Below, in pieces: positions 34,246-45,695 of a stretch of DNA of 64,000 nt. Each line of letters starts with the position of its first letter. Position 1 is the stretch's first letter. The notes below the pieces were generated by a model. It worked only from the letters and a program-made list of their open reading frames with translations. It made no database searches and was not told the origin of the DNA. A program made the translations under genes and the position numbers. The stretch is from Parelaphostrongylus tenuis (lineage: Eukaryota > Nematoda > Chromadorea > Rhabditida > Metastrongylidae), in NCBI GenBank assembly GCA_019055375.1, contig JAHQIW010007118.1, positions 62,001 through 126,000 on the forward strand. Reading direction: 5' to 3'.

Positions 34246-35770
34246 TGATAGTACTCAGAAAAGGCCCTCAAAGTACATTGTCAGTTTGATTGTTCTGTGC
34301 GAGATCCCACAAAACAGTTAAATTTAAAGATATGTCGCTTTATACTTTGTCAGATTCACACAGTATCTCCACAAGAAAGTATCCTTCGTCTAGTCAGAAA
34401 AAATCATCTGCGTATGTACAGAAGTTCTATGGGAAAAAATCACAGATTATGTCAGGTTGCGCAAAAGTTTTTAGAGAGCACCATACCGCAGGCAGCGCAT
34501 ACTTGTGTCTGTTGGGTCAACACCTGAGGTTAGCTGCTTGATGGAGTGTACCTATGCGACTGAGAGCAATAATAGCTAACGCATTTGATGGCAGCAAAGT
34601 TCAAAATTAAAATTTCACTACGATAATGAAGTTATTGCCTTTACGTTAACCTCAGTTACGGAAGTCAGTTTTGAAAAAAACTAGTGGACGTCGCATAGAC
34701 CAAGTGAATTGAACCTATATAATGATATTACTCTCAATCTAGAACTTCAAGAAACCAAAACAAAGTAATCAAAAAGCTGTCCAAGGGAGTGAAACCTAAC
34801 AACCTGGTATTTGCTGAATAAGAAAGCAAAGGAGATATTGGGGTTAATTGATAGTCGATCATGGGAGACTGAAAAAGTGACGCTACTCAAAATTTTCTCT
34901 TTCAGACTGCAATGTATTTCATCCGTGTCCAATCCTTGGCTGAATCCAACTAAATAGCTTGAATGAGATAGTGAACTATCATTTAGAGCCCGAAAAAAAT
35001 CAGTGTTGATTAGTAACTTCAAAAGTACTAAAATAACGAAGAAGCACGTTGAGGGAGGCAAAAGGCGTTCTATTGAGAAGAGGTTTGCGCAAAAAGACCG
35101 TAGTGCTCGTCAAATAAAAGTTCATCATCATATTTTATCCAGAGTGCTGTTCTCTAAAGAAATCTACTCAATTATATTGCACCAAGGTGGTTAACTTCGT
35201 TGTAGTGGTATCGTATCTCGTCGAGAATGGGGTGAATTATAATGTATTCTAAATTATATACATCTCTTGAAAAAAAAAACACTTAGACTATCAGATTAAC
35301 AAGAGTTTTTTTCATCTTTTTTTATGGAACTCTCCAAATTTATAAAGAATTCATTAGGACAATGGTCACAAACATCGTTCGGCGATAAGCTTTCATCGTA
35401 ACTAAAATTTGCCAGGGAAGTGCAGTATACTTGCTTTCATGCAGTAACTCAGCAAAAAGGTCGCGAAAAATATATCAAAGTCTCATTTGCTTTGTTCATG
35501 AAGGGGTTTGGCTAGGTAAATTGGATGTCAAAGGGCTTTTTCGCGCTCTGGAGAAGGCGACATCAGCAAACATTATTGTCAGTGTTTACTGTATCATATT
35601 GTATAGACTGTATTGCTTCCAACATTGCGTCCGCTCAAAAAGAAAAATGCAGAATTATTTGCTCAATGCTGATAATTCAATGTGAAGCCTGAGAATTATT
35701 TCACTTCTACTCATCAGAAATGTGATAGCAAGAATTAAAGGCCTTTGGCCTGAATTGTACACTGTAGGTT
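34246..35770. other. no supported feature
   Basis: AT-rich; several overlapping frames (34290-34541, 34747-35061, 35431-35685) lack splice signals or family resemblance. Confidence 0.35.
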
Positions 35771-36780
35771 GAAATATTGGTACCGGTACTTCTCCGTTAT
35801 CTGCTCGCAGTTTCGACCCTTCAGAAAAGCTTATTGGGCGCCTGCTTTTGACGGTTAAGTAAACACTCGATAGTCTAAATCAAAAGAACTTGAATGGTGT
35901 ATTCCATCTGTAAAAAGGCTTTGTTATTGCGCTGAAAGAGCACAAATAATATTTTGTTTCTCATCCAAAGATTTCTCGCTGACCAAAGCTTTTCGTTCGG
36001 AGTTTTAGTAACCAATCAATTGATCAGATCTTAGGAAATCCCATGATCTATTTGAATTCAAATAATAACTTCGTATGACGCTGTAACAGCCAAAAGAAGA
36101 CTGGGTTTCGCAAAACTAAAAAATCATTGAGTGCGAGACCCAATTTTCTTTTGTTCTCATGAAGCGCTAAAAAGCCCATTCAAGAAACCAAAAACACTAT
36201 TGGAATTATTAAGTTTATCGTTCGGTTCAGAGAGGCCCTGGTCAGCGAGAAACCTATGAATGAGGAACAAATTACCATTTTTGCTCTTTTAGTGCAATAC
36301 CAGGGCTTTTTCGAAGGTCAAATACACTATTCAAATCGTTTTGGTTCAACTTATCGATTGATTATTTAAACATTGGAAACAATGAAAGATTACGCTTTCT
36401 CCAATGGATCTAAGTGGAGCGAGCATAGTTGAAGTGATCCATTTTTTTGCGAAACCCAACCTTTTTTTGATTGTTATAGCGCAATATTAGATTCTTTACA
36501 AAACCAAACAGATCCTTGAAATTATTGGATTTGATCTACCGATTGATTACCAAAACTTCGACGGAAAAGCTTTGGTCAGCGAGAAATTTTTCAGTGAGGT
36601 GCAAAATGTTATTCTTGTTCTTTCAGCACAATATGAAGGCTTTATTGACGATGAGATATACCATTCAAATTCTTTTGATCTGTGCTACCGAACGACTATT
36701 TGAACATTGAAAAGGACTAAGAAATACGTTTTTTACAAGAGGTCGAAACGGCGAGCATAACGTAAAAGTACCGAAATATC
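35771..36780. repeat. R1 inverted-repeat element, copy 2
   Basis: Collinear with 89-1131 from end to end (about 75% by eye). The terminal arms are GTTATCTGCTCGCAGTTTCG (35797) and its inverse around 36742-36765. It has the same one-plus, two-minus internal module order. Confidence 0.75.
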
Positions 36781-38290
36781 ACATTGTATTTTGTTGCAGG
36801 GATTAATGAGGCACAAATTATTACTCTACGACGTACCAACTCATGTACAAACTCTATACAAGAAGGGTATATTGTTGACTGGTAGAGATTCTTAGGGTGA
36901 CTAAATGATGATCGGGGTTGATTTCATAGGATGCCGATTAATGATTTAATATATTGAGTACGTTTGCAACATCAGCGTTATGCAAAATATGCGTCAGAAT
37001 TATGTACCTTTTCAGAGGAAGTACTGTACACGTTGGTGAATGGGCGCTTTTTCCACACCTACTTCAGCTTTATACTGAGAATATTCTCATAAAGAATTTC
37101 TAGAAGCCCGCATTGTGAATATGTGTTCTCCAGTTTCAAAGTTATAAAATTAGCGAAAACATAAGGAGCTGGAAATGTGTTTTTTTCTCAAAGATTACTT
37201 TCAATTTAAAAATGCGGACTTTAATAAGCATAGAAGTCCTTTTTTTCTAATAGTATCTTTCTAGCAACTTCCTCTGTGACACCCTATTTTCCTTGACAAT
37301 TAAATGCCCTCAATATCAAGACTTTTTTTAGGATAATTACCAATGAATCCTCGCTGGAGTTCAAGCAATGGACTTTTACTGTGAGGGCAGAAACGTAAGA
37401 TTCATTCCGTTGTACAGTTATAGCTAAAAAGGTCTTTTCAAAAATCAAGCACAGTATTAAAAACCGCTCACAAGGTGTAAATAGTACATATAGACCGCAT
37501 TCCGTAACGAAAGGGCTAGAAGGAGCGGATACTATGCAATTGAAAATTATGTACTGAGGTTATGATTGTACACTCGGTACACTATGTGGCGCATCGACAA
37601 TTCTACGCTCTGGAGAAGGCGAATCCGTTGCTATATCAGTGGGCATTATATTGCAAAAATCTTGTCGTCAATTCTTCGTTTCTATGTACAGATACTGTTA
37701 TCGGTGCTTGATGCATATTTGAAGTCTAATAAGACCATTACAAAACTTTTCCATGTGAAGTGGGTCGTAATCAGCTTTCAGGGGAGTTCACGAAAGAATT
37801 AGTCAAAAAAAAAAAGTTCAGGCAAAACGACGCAAACTACTTTACAAAGAAACACAAATAAACTCATAGCGTATGAGTGGCATAATAACGAAATGGCACT
37901 ACGTCTCTCAATGAAAAAATGAAAAAAACGTTCAATGTGTTTCAGCCAACTCTTTAGAAAAACTCATTTGGAAAAACTTCAAGGATCAAGAATTCAAGTT
38001 GCGCATGGAGTTAGCGCAATGATATAGAGGAACCTTTCACTGCGAAAATATTTATCAAAACCAAAAAGAGCACCATATTCTCTTCATGAACAAAAGAAAC
38101 GCCTTCCTCAAGAGATTTTACGTGATAAATATAATGCTTTGCACAAAAAGCTTTCCAGGATAAATTAATACATTAATATATTGAGAGAGGACAAAATATC
38201 TCTCAGATGAGCTATCAAATGAAGTAATGTATGCGGCAGTATTATGAAAGGGTACGTGTATAAAGAACATACTATGGGTATAATTGCATA
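36781..38290. other. no supported feature
   Basis: AT-rich. CTCTGGAGAAGGCGA at 37607 also occurs at 35550, but I could not extend the similarity. No exon or element is called. Confidence 0.35.
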
Positions 38291-38340
38291 TATACGCACA
38301 TATATATAGATGCGCAGGTATGTATATACATATCTATATC

Positions 38341-38373
<33 letters not shown>

Positions 38374-38378
38374 ATAAT
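38291..38378. repeat. TA/CATA microsatellite
   Basis: TATA/TACA tract with uninterrupted TA at about 38348-38371. It lies just downstream of the minus-strand candidate exon that follows. Confidence 0.9.
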
Positions 38379-38394
38379 GTGTATATGTTTGATA

Positions 38395-38649
38395 GCTGAA
38401 GAAGTTGTAGAGTCAAATTGAAGGACACGAACGCGATTGCCTCAAATCCCTCAGGAACGTGATTAGCGGGACAAGTGATTGCACAAATGGAGAATTCCAC
38501 AAAGAAAGGCGTCCACATTGAGGATATAATCAAGTTCTCAGTGGAATACTGCTTCAATCTGTCTTCCTTTTCATACTTTAGTTTGAGACTTCTAGTCGTC
38601 GGAATAATTTTGCTGGATTCTAGTACAATTTTTTCCGTCGTTGATTTTT
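38395..38649 (-). CDS. candidate exon of an unknown minus-strand gene
   Basis: The minus strand is open from 38806 down to 38165, unusually long for this AT-rich sequence. The most gene-like part runs from a good acceptor (TTTTTCTGTAG, exon from 38649) through LKLKYEKEDRLKQYSTENLI and WTPFFVEFSICAITCPANHV to SFNLTLQLLQLS near 38398, after which it runs into the TA microsatellite. The phase at 38649 does not match the donor at 38973, so the exact acceptor, or an intervening exon, is unresolved. No recognised family. Confidence 0.4.
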
Positions 38650-38972
38650 CTACAGAAAAACATTGGAGTGATTTGTTAACGTTGATTTGGTTTGTTTGGT
38701 CTAGTTTGACTTGCTTTGAAATCTGCTTGCCAGCAGATTGGAGCTTCGTACTTTTTATTACAAAAAATTCTTTTTTATAGGAAAATTGTTTGTAGAGTCC
38801 GTGCCTTTACTAAGGTATTAGTCATCAATATCCATGACATGGTTGAAGCCGCAAAGATATAACTTCAAGATAAACACCATTATAATCATTTCTTATGAAG
38901 GAATCCACAGTGGACAACATTCCTGTGGTGCTGGATTGATAGGTTTATTAGATTTCTTTTGCATGATCTTAC

Positions 38973-39247
38973 CTCCATCTTGCATAGATACATTCGCTTA
39001 GATGTTCAGTTTTCATTGAAAAGAAATTGCCATCAACTGGAGAACTTAACAAGAATGATTTTCTCATTAACTTCATTACATTAGCGATGCGCCAATCAGT
39101 TAAAGAATGAAGGATGAAGCGTTCGTCGTGGGTCAGTGTCCCTATGGATGCATAATGCATTACATTCCATTGGGCATCGTCAAAGGTAACAATTTTAAAT
39201 GTCCTATACAATGACTTGGTGTGGCCTGCCGGTATACCAAACAAGTG
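38973..39247 (-). CDS. candidate internal exon, unknown protein
   Basis: Minus strand: acceptor GATAGCAG at 39248-39249, then 91 codons with balanced composition (landmarks GIPAGHTKSLYRTFKIVTFD, HYASIGTLTHDERFILHSL and TDWRIANVMKLMRKSF), ending in a consensus donor GGAG|GTAAGATC at 38973 (phase 2). The frame upstream is closed by TAG inside the acceptor, as expected for an exon edge. It is one of the best single exons in the window. I do not recognise the family; the neighbouring minus-strand exons at 38.4-38.65 and 39.8-40.3 kb may be the same gene. Confidence 0.55.
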
Positions 39248-39302
39248 CTGCTATCTTCAGAGAAGCCTGGTAATATTTTTGCCTACTCCGAAAGAATGGA
39301 AG

Positions 39303-39388
39303 CTTTTGTGAGTCTAGACACGTGTTCGAACCAACGACGATGTATGTATGGTAGGTGTTCTCTAACTACTGTACTACATGCAACAAGT
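39303..39388 (-). repeat. tRNA-headed SINE-like repeat
   Basis: Minus strand: A-box-like TAGTACAGTAGTTAGAGAA and B box TTGGTTCGAACAC about 35 nt later. Short, no cloverleaf. Confidence 0.5.
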
Positions 39389-39825
39389 ATTCAATAACTG
39401 GCCAAAAATCAAAATTATATTCATAACAAAAACTACCAGTTAAGTTGAAGAGAGAAAAACCAGAGAACTTAGGTGTGGTAGTTCTGAAAGAAATGCGTTT
39501 TAAGGTGTAAAAGGTTTAGGATTTTCGTGCAATGATATAATATATGATATATCTATCTCTGATATATCTCAGGAAAACAGCGGGACAATCAAGGGTATGT
39601 GGAAAAAAACAAAGAGAACATTATTCTTTGATGTTTTCTTGAAAATTTGAAATTTTGAATTATCTTGAAAGAACTCAAAGCTATAGTTCTACTTCCTAAA
39701 AACTACGAAGGAAAGGTATTGCGTGTTTGATTGTCCTTTCAAAGCAATTGACAAAAAATCGAATTACCTGAAATGCTGTATATGAAACTGCAAAAATGAT
39801 TTGTTGAGATTACATGGTGGGACAC

Positions 39826-39938
39826 CTTCGCCATCCTCTATCATATTCCCGTGCATAAAGAAAAAGTGCTGAATTCACTCGCCTCTCTCTTAAGGATTTT
39901 CTCTCGAAATGATCAACATCAGAATAATTGAGGAACAT
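39826..39938 (-). CDS. weak candidate exon
   Basis: Minus-strand frame starting MFLNYSDVDHFERKSLRERR and continuing to LYAREYDRGWRR before a possible donor GAAG|GTGTCC. It has coding-like composition, but the acceptor is unclear and the phase does not fit the next exon directly. Confidence 0.28.
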
Positions 39939-40109
39939 GACTCAGTCTCTTATATACTGAGATAGGCCATTTCAAATTATTTTCATCTTATCAGCAGTAG
40001 TCAAACTGCTCGGATCTCTTGAATAGTGATAAGATGTCGATAATAGAAATCTTCACTTCACAAAGGGTTCAGTCACACTGAAGAATCGATCTCCCCTTAA
40101 TCGGTGACC

Positions 40110-40298
40110 CTAAAGGGACATGAACGTCAGTATTTCCCTTATCTCTAGTATGTGGACATGAAGCAAACGAACCGCTCGATCATTACTATCATCTAAACTT
40201 GGATGAGGAAACAAACTCATTAGAAGCGTATGCTCTAAAAAAAGGCTGTTATCAGCCGGACGGATCTTTCGAAGAGTAATTTGAAAAGCAACGCACAA
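40110..40298 (-). CDS. candidate exon, unknown protein
   Basis: Minus-strand open segment with coding-like codon use (LRKIRPADNSLFLEHTLLMS, then FPHPSLDDSNDRAVRLLHVH), ending in TAG at 40110. Either this is a terminal exon or the donor lies earlier (for example GCG|GTTCGT). A possible acceptor is TTCGAAAG before the codon for the first Ile. Same strand as the exons on either side. Confidence 0.35.
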   Translation of the reverse strand: MCVAFQITLRKIRPADNSLFLEHTLLMSLFPHPSLDDSNDRAVRLLHVHILEIREILTFMSL

Positions 40299-41796
40299 TT
40301 CAATTGAAACACAAATCGATTGCTATGTCTGTTAATTGAATTTTTTTCATAGAGATGCTGCTTAGAGGGGAAATTAATTTAGACCTGGATTTTGAAATAG
40401 GTTAGAACAATCTCAATACAACGGTCAGCGAATATCTAGCCTTACTTAAAGATGTTTCAAAAATTATTAGTAACGAAAATCATTTGTTTTGAAGAAAGAA
40501 ATAGGAGCTGTAGGGCACAAAGAAACTCTCACGATGTGGAAGTGAATAAACAAATGAGTAGCAATCAGTCAATGATTTGGCCTTTTAATTACACTCGCTA
40601 TATAAAGAAATCTCAGGAACTCGAAATTTGGTTTTGCTAGCTGAGTTTATCACTTTTTTCAGTGTGTGTATCAACTAGAAGCTTAATTTCAGTCATACAA
40701 TTGACTAATGTCCTCAGTAAAACAATGCTAAATGTAATCGTTGTCGAACGTCGTTAGTTCATCTCCCAGCAGTATCAGTCAAGGAAGATACCGGAACTAC
40801 ATGTTAGTGCGAATGAACTAAAAGTATCAGAGCTAGCTTTATCCCATGTTCTCAGCACTTTTCTGGGCGAATAAATTTGCAAATGAAATCACTTGCTTAC
40901 AAATCAAATTTTGAAGTATGACGCGAATTCCAATCAGATTTATCAACGCCAAGAACTCTACCAACACAGTTACTTGAAATCACAACGGCATAAGCACTAT
41001 GTATATAATGAATGTGCAAATAAACATAATTCTAAAAGAGTTGCATTTGACCATCGAACAAAGTGTGAAAACAACTGAAATGATACTCTAAAGAATATGG
41101 CGCGCAGATTTCTATTAGATTATTTGAATAGAGTGTAGGGGCTTTATTAAATCAAGATTTTATAAAGCGAAAGAAAATTCTCCCTTTTCTGCTAATGACG
41201 CCAGTAGTACTGATGAGAACTTTCAGACAAGAAAAATGTCAGGCGAAAGATTCATCCAGTATGACCTTCATCTGTATGCTGCAGATCCAAATGATTTTCT
41301 GCACCCGATGATATGGTGAAAAATTTTCCAGAAACTAGAGAGGTTCAAACCGGATAATACAAAATCAACTTCATCCGTCATAGAGAAGAGCTTCTATACT
41401 TTCTATTTTCGCGTACTACCAAAACGATACTGCTATATATCGAAATCAAAATCAGTACAGACTTCCATCTGAAATTGATGTGGATAATTGATGATTCAAA
41501 TTATTGATAAGTTAGGGACACCCTGCAGATTTGTTCATTGAGTTCATGAGGTTAATTCTAGAATCGAAAACTGTCTTCTAGTAATGGACATCAAAAGATG
41601 CTAACCATTTGATTAGTGCTTCGCTTTTTCGAATCGGCTCGATAAAACGAATACGAGATCGATGTCGCAGGGAAAAGCAACTACTGTGACAACTCAACAC
41701 CATCACGGTTTTAAAGAAAAGAGCCGTCCGAACGTTAGCCATAGTAGAAATTTGTACCTATCGATAGGCAAAGACATTGATTACTAACGAAAAACT
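40299..41796. other. no supported feature; probable intergenic or intronic DNA
   Basis: AT-rich with no recognised repeat. It separates the stop of the 41797-43607 gene model from the next minus-strand candidate exons. Confidence 0.35.
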
Positions 41797-42002
41797 CTAA
41801 TGGCCCGCCATGTTATTAAGATCCTTCAATCGATTGTCTATAAGCATTGCAGGGTCAAATGTACTCATCAAAACTTTGCAGTCTCTCGTGGCTGGAGTGC
41901 GCTTAGGTAAATTCTTAGCGTTGAAATGTGACATACTGAGGTGATCCGTTTTCTTAGAAGCGTCATTCGAGAAAGATTTTTGAAGGTTTATCAAAAAATA
42001 GG
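41797..42002 (-). CDS. candidate gene A, exon 3 (terminal)
   Basis: Minus strand: acceptor TTATTTTTAG ends at 42003. The exon starts with two bases (CC) that complete the single base left by the exon 2 donor at 42972, keeping the frame open: INLQKSFSNDASKKTDHLS, KNLPKRTPATRDCKVLMSTF, IDNRLKDLNNMAGH, then TAG at 41797. This phase match across about 970 bp of intron is good evidence for a real gene. The tail is polar and basic, without a recognised domain. A donor before the stop (GATGA|GTACAT) cannot be excluded. Confidence 0.52.
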
Positions 42003-42971
42003 CTAAAAATAATCCTCTAGAACAGCAGAGATTAGCGTCGTGAACAAAGAGTGCTGGGTCTCATACGAGAAGCGTAATATTGGTGAAGTTCATCGAGCAA
42101 TGGCGACCCAGTGAGCACCTCTCGACCCAAATGGTCGCGAATGGAGATCCTACGGTAGCCACTCATGTGAATAGTTGATTAGCAAGATTACTCGTTCAAC
42201 TAAGAGACAAACACTGAAATTGCTTATGAAGTTTACAGAAAGGAGAAAATTTTCTTTTTTCATCTTTTTCATCGAGGTGACGTTGAATGATCAGTATGAG
42301 TAATATTATATGTTGAGAAAACCGTGAACAAGCACAATAGACGAAATAAAACTTCGGAATTGATGAGAGATGAATATAATAAAGTAGCTCATAAAAGAAA
42401 GAAAGGGAGAGCGAATGAAATTGAATGAGCTTATAAATTCCTATTCAACAAGAGGGCTAGAGTTTTGATATGGCAACGCTGCGATTTTGATATGCTTCTT
42501 TGCGTAAAATTTCCGGCTAATTGAATTTTCCGTTTGAAATGGGCTTTCTGAGCGAGAAAAGCAAATGAACCTGCTATAGAAAGCGGAGAAATGGAGAACA
42601 AGCAGGACAAATTTTCCTATTTCACCACTTCAAAACATCAGTAAATGAATATATTTACTACGAAGAAATCTCGCTGTAATAGGCAATATCCTAAAGAATC
42701 AACAAAATCAATGACAAGACCGAAGTTCAGGTTGAAAACCACAAATAATGATTCTGTTGCCTCCTTTTTTATATCTCGCCATTGGAACATTACCAATCGA
42801 GTGTGTTCAGTCGTTTTTAGCAACCGATGTGAAATTTTTAATTACTGAAATTTTTTATCAGAATTAATAAGTTAGTATAAAGAAAACAAAGAGATGTTTT
42901 ATAGACTAAAATGTTTAGTATGAGGCATGTATTAGAATGTTAAAATCAACACACTTTGACAGTATCTTTAC

Positions 42972-43210
42972 CTCGCTTGCAAGCTAAATCGTGATTTTCA
43001 TAAAGAAGGAAACTTTTGTAGAATTGTTTCGGTCTAATTGTCTCCATCAAAGCCGCAGTGGTTTCAGGCAAATGTGTCCTCAAGAGTGGCCCTAAGTAAT
43101 AGTTCATACTACTCGTGTCGCCGTAGTTTACCGCTTGAATGATGCAACCTGCCTCGGTAACGAGCACACGTAACAGTAAATGAGTGGCTATCAATTCAAA
43201 AATTTTTCTC
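42972..43210 (-). CDS. candidate gene A, exon 2
   Basis: Minus strand: acceptor TTCACTCCACAGAG|G at 43211, donor GCGAG|GTAAAG at 42972. It encodes about 80 residues (RRKIFELIATHLLLRVLVTE, AGCIIQAVNYGDTSSMNYYL, then LPETTAALMETIRPKQFYKS and ENHDLACKR). It is mostly helical-looking, with a hydrophobic start and no signal or membrane segment. Phases agree with exon 1 at 43485-43607 and exon 3 at 41797-42002. The protein family is not recognised; it resembles part of a larger alpha-helical protein. Confidence 0.58.
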
Positions 43211-43484
43211 CTCTGTGGAGTGAAAACAATATTTGATGGCTAATAGGTAAGAATTATGAAAGACCGAGTTTGATTTAACATCGATATAAATAATCATTAT
43301 ATTGCTGTTTTACCATTTTCTACTCATTTTATTTCAGTCTAGTAGAGAAGGATAGGCAGCAAATCAAAGTTAACATAATGTTTTTTTGACCACAGCCTCA
43401 GCTTAACTGGTTTACGTAGCGATCTGTGCTTCCCAAATCAATATCGTTGACGGGATATGGATAGCACCGATAAGTCCAAAGTAC

Positions 43485-43607
43485 CTCTGAGCGAAAGACA
43501 AATCAAGGGCTGTGGTAGTGGAATGGATGAATGTGAACTTATTGGAAGAGTGATCCCAAGGTATACTGATAATCCTGGATTCTTGCAGCTGCCTTTCGTA
43601 TGGTACA
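43485..43607 (-). CDS. candidate gene A, upstream exon
   Basis: Minus strand: an excellent acceptor (a run of 8 T, then ATAACAG) ends at 43608. The open frame reads VPYERQLQESRIISIPWDHS, NKFTFIHSTTTALDLSFAQ and stops at donor CAGAG|GTACTT (43485), phase 2, which fits exon 2. A + strand frame across the same bases (43457-43714) is probably its shadow. The exon starts in phase 2, so at least one more 5' exon must exist; the open segment at 43936-44187 does not splice to it directly. Confidence 0.52.
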
Positions 43608-43935
43608 CTGTTATAAAAAAAAGAAAAGGCAGTAAGATGGAAGTTCAGATATTGATCTTCGTATTGAAATCGATGCGCATTTGGCGCAAGGTGCTAATTC
43701 CGTTTATTCACTGAGCAACACGAATGAGAACCAATAAACGTTCCATTCGCTCATGTAGTATGTTAGCAGACTAGCTAGGCTTTGACTGCGAGAGAGACTC
43801 GATGATTGCCAAACTTATAGTATCTTATCCTTTTTCATTTTGCTCTCAATAAAACATTTACACATATCATTGACTGCGGCTTGCTATGATACAGGCTTGC
43901 TGCTATCTTGATGGATGATTGGATAATACGACCCT

Positions 43936-44187
43936 TCAGTTTAAGAGACTGTGCAGCAAGATGAAATCTGGCAGTTCAGGTCCGACGGTCGGGTAGTCCT
44001 TCAGCCGCGATGAGGAGAGATCCATTTTGATATAAGGTTTCAATGCAGGAGAATAATGAGATAAACGCAATCTATATCTTGGTTTGGCCACAACACGGTC
44101 GAATCTTCGCTCTGCAATCAACCACTGAAGAAAAAGCAGCTCAAGTCGTTTGTCGTTAATTGGTTCACAATAAATTGTAAACTGCAC
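43936..44187 (-). CDS. candidate exon, unknown protein
   Basis: Minus-strand segment with strong coding character: QFTIYCEPINDKRLELLFLQ, WLIAERRFDRVVAKPRYRLR, LSHYSPALKPYIKM, DYPTVGPELPDFILLHSLLN, then TGA at 43936. A possible acceptor is ATTAATGCAG at about 44190. It ends in a stop, so it may be the last exon of an upstream gene. No polyadenylation signal is seen. Not recognised. Confidence 0.48.
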   Translation of the reverse strand: MQFTIYCEPINDKRLELLFLQWLIAERRFDRVVAKPRYRLRLSHYSPALKPYIKMDLSSSRLKDYPTVGPELPDFILLHSLLN

Positions 44188-44375
44188 TGCATTAATGTCT
44201 TGATAACATAATTGAGAGTAAAAACTGGCAATGGCTCCATTAATGCAGTATCACTACAACAGTATTAATAGCAAAATTAAAGGCCAACTGCAAAAGGGTA
44301 AATATGAAGGAATCTTTTCTTTCACAAGTGTTACCAAATTTACAATTTACCAAAGTATATTTGTATATTAAAATT

Positions 44376-44515
44376 CGATATTGCAATTATTACATTGCAA
44401 TATATACTATATTATATTGTTATATTACAATATAAACTATACAATATATATTATTATATTGCACTACTATATTATATCACTATTAATACTATATTTTATT
44501 ATATTATATATAAAA
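44376..44515. repeat. AT-rich imperfect repeats
   Basis: ATATTACAATATA-type imperfect palindromic and tandem units, almost pure A+T. Confidence 0.8.
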
Positions 44516-45534
44516 AGGCATTAAAAACAATGGAAATCTCTAGTATTACCTAATTTATGAAACAGGAAATGAAGCAACTTTGTAACTAAGGGAAGAAGTA
44601 AAGCGGAATATTTGAAGGGTTGGAAGCGGAGGAGTACAGAATAGGAAGAATAAATCTGGGTGGAAATGGAGATAAATCACAATTGAATGTCAAAAGAAGA
44701 AGATGACCAGTAACTTTTTAGATATTGATTAATAAAAGATTGGCTGATGACGAATCCTTCTGGAAGCTTTCCCGTCGTCGAAACATAGCACTTTAGATGG
44801 AGGTCGACTGCTGTGACAAAATATGAGGTTCGCTCGATTACAATTTACTATCCATTCACACCACAATAATTACTACACATCAAGCGCCGAGATCAAATCG
44901 TTTTCGCTTCAATTTTATTTGATTATTGGGAAAACTACTCACGATAGCTTTTTGTCCATCAAAGTTGGATGTAATGAATTTTTGTGGAATTTCATTGCCA
45001 AAATAAGACAGAGTAATTTCCATTATTTCACTTTTTTGGCAATTTATCATCAGTCCTCACAAAGTTCTTCACTGCGCGAATCCCACTACTTCTAACATCA
45101 ATCTTTTTTTTCTTTTTTTTTCTTTTTTTTGAACTTCATGGAATACTGGTTGTACGCGTTTCCTTGCATTTTCGAGGACAGTCTAATTGTGGCAATCTGT
45201 TCGTTCGCTGTTGACTGTCGGAAAGTGTTTGGAGGGTGAGGTTCGGCTCCACGGCGCCGCGACGAGCATCACAAGCACTCGGTAGGACGTCCCATTGTCT
45301 CAGTCAAACAGCATATATTCAACCTCTTAATAAACTGTAAAACTTCTTTTTTTGTCACTCAAAACTAGCGTTCGCTTCCCATAAATATAACGCTTATTGA
45401 GCATCCAGTTTCACACTCTGCCCTAACATTTTCGAAGTGTCAACAAACTGGTTATTATTTACTCATCCTTTTGTGTTGCCTTATTGTCTCCTTACATAAA
45501 GGATTTTCCATAACCTGTCGTACTAGGAGAGCAT
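44516..45534. other. no supported feature
   Basis: AT-rich; T tracts at 45108-45130 and 45346. A GC-richer patch at 45230-45290 has no recognised structure. Confidence 0.35.
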
Positions 45535-45695
45535 GTGGCGCAGTGGTTGGAGTTGCTCCGCGTCGCACACGAGGACGATGGTTCGACCTTGCGCTCATGG
45601 CTCATCAAGCCTTCCGTCCCTCCGGAATTGGTATCAGACTTGTCTGAGAGGATAGCAGCACTGACATCGCTAGGTGATTCTTAAGGCCAAATATG
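45535..45695 (+). repeat. tRNA-headed SINE (well preserved head)
   Basis: A box GTGGCGCAGTGGTTGGAG at 45536 and B box ATGGTTCGACC near 45581. The body (TCCGTCCCTCCGG, GGTATCAGAC, ATAGCAGCACTGACATC) is shared with 9245-9345 and more weakly with 53745-53860. No acceptor stem closes, so it is not a tRNA gene. Confidence 0.75.

Noticed and set aside
41214..41260. CTGATGAG with later GAAAAATGTC, hammerhead-like
   Set aside because: Stem II does not close, GAAA is misplaced, and no stem I is present.
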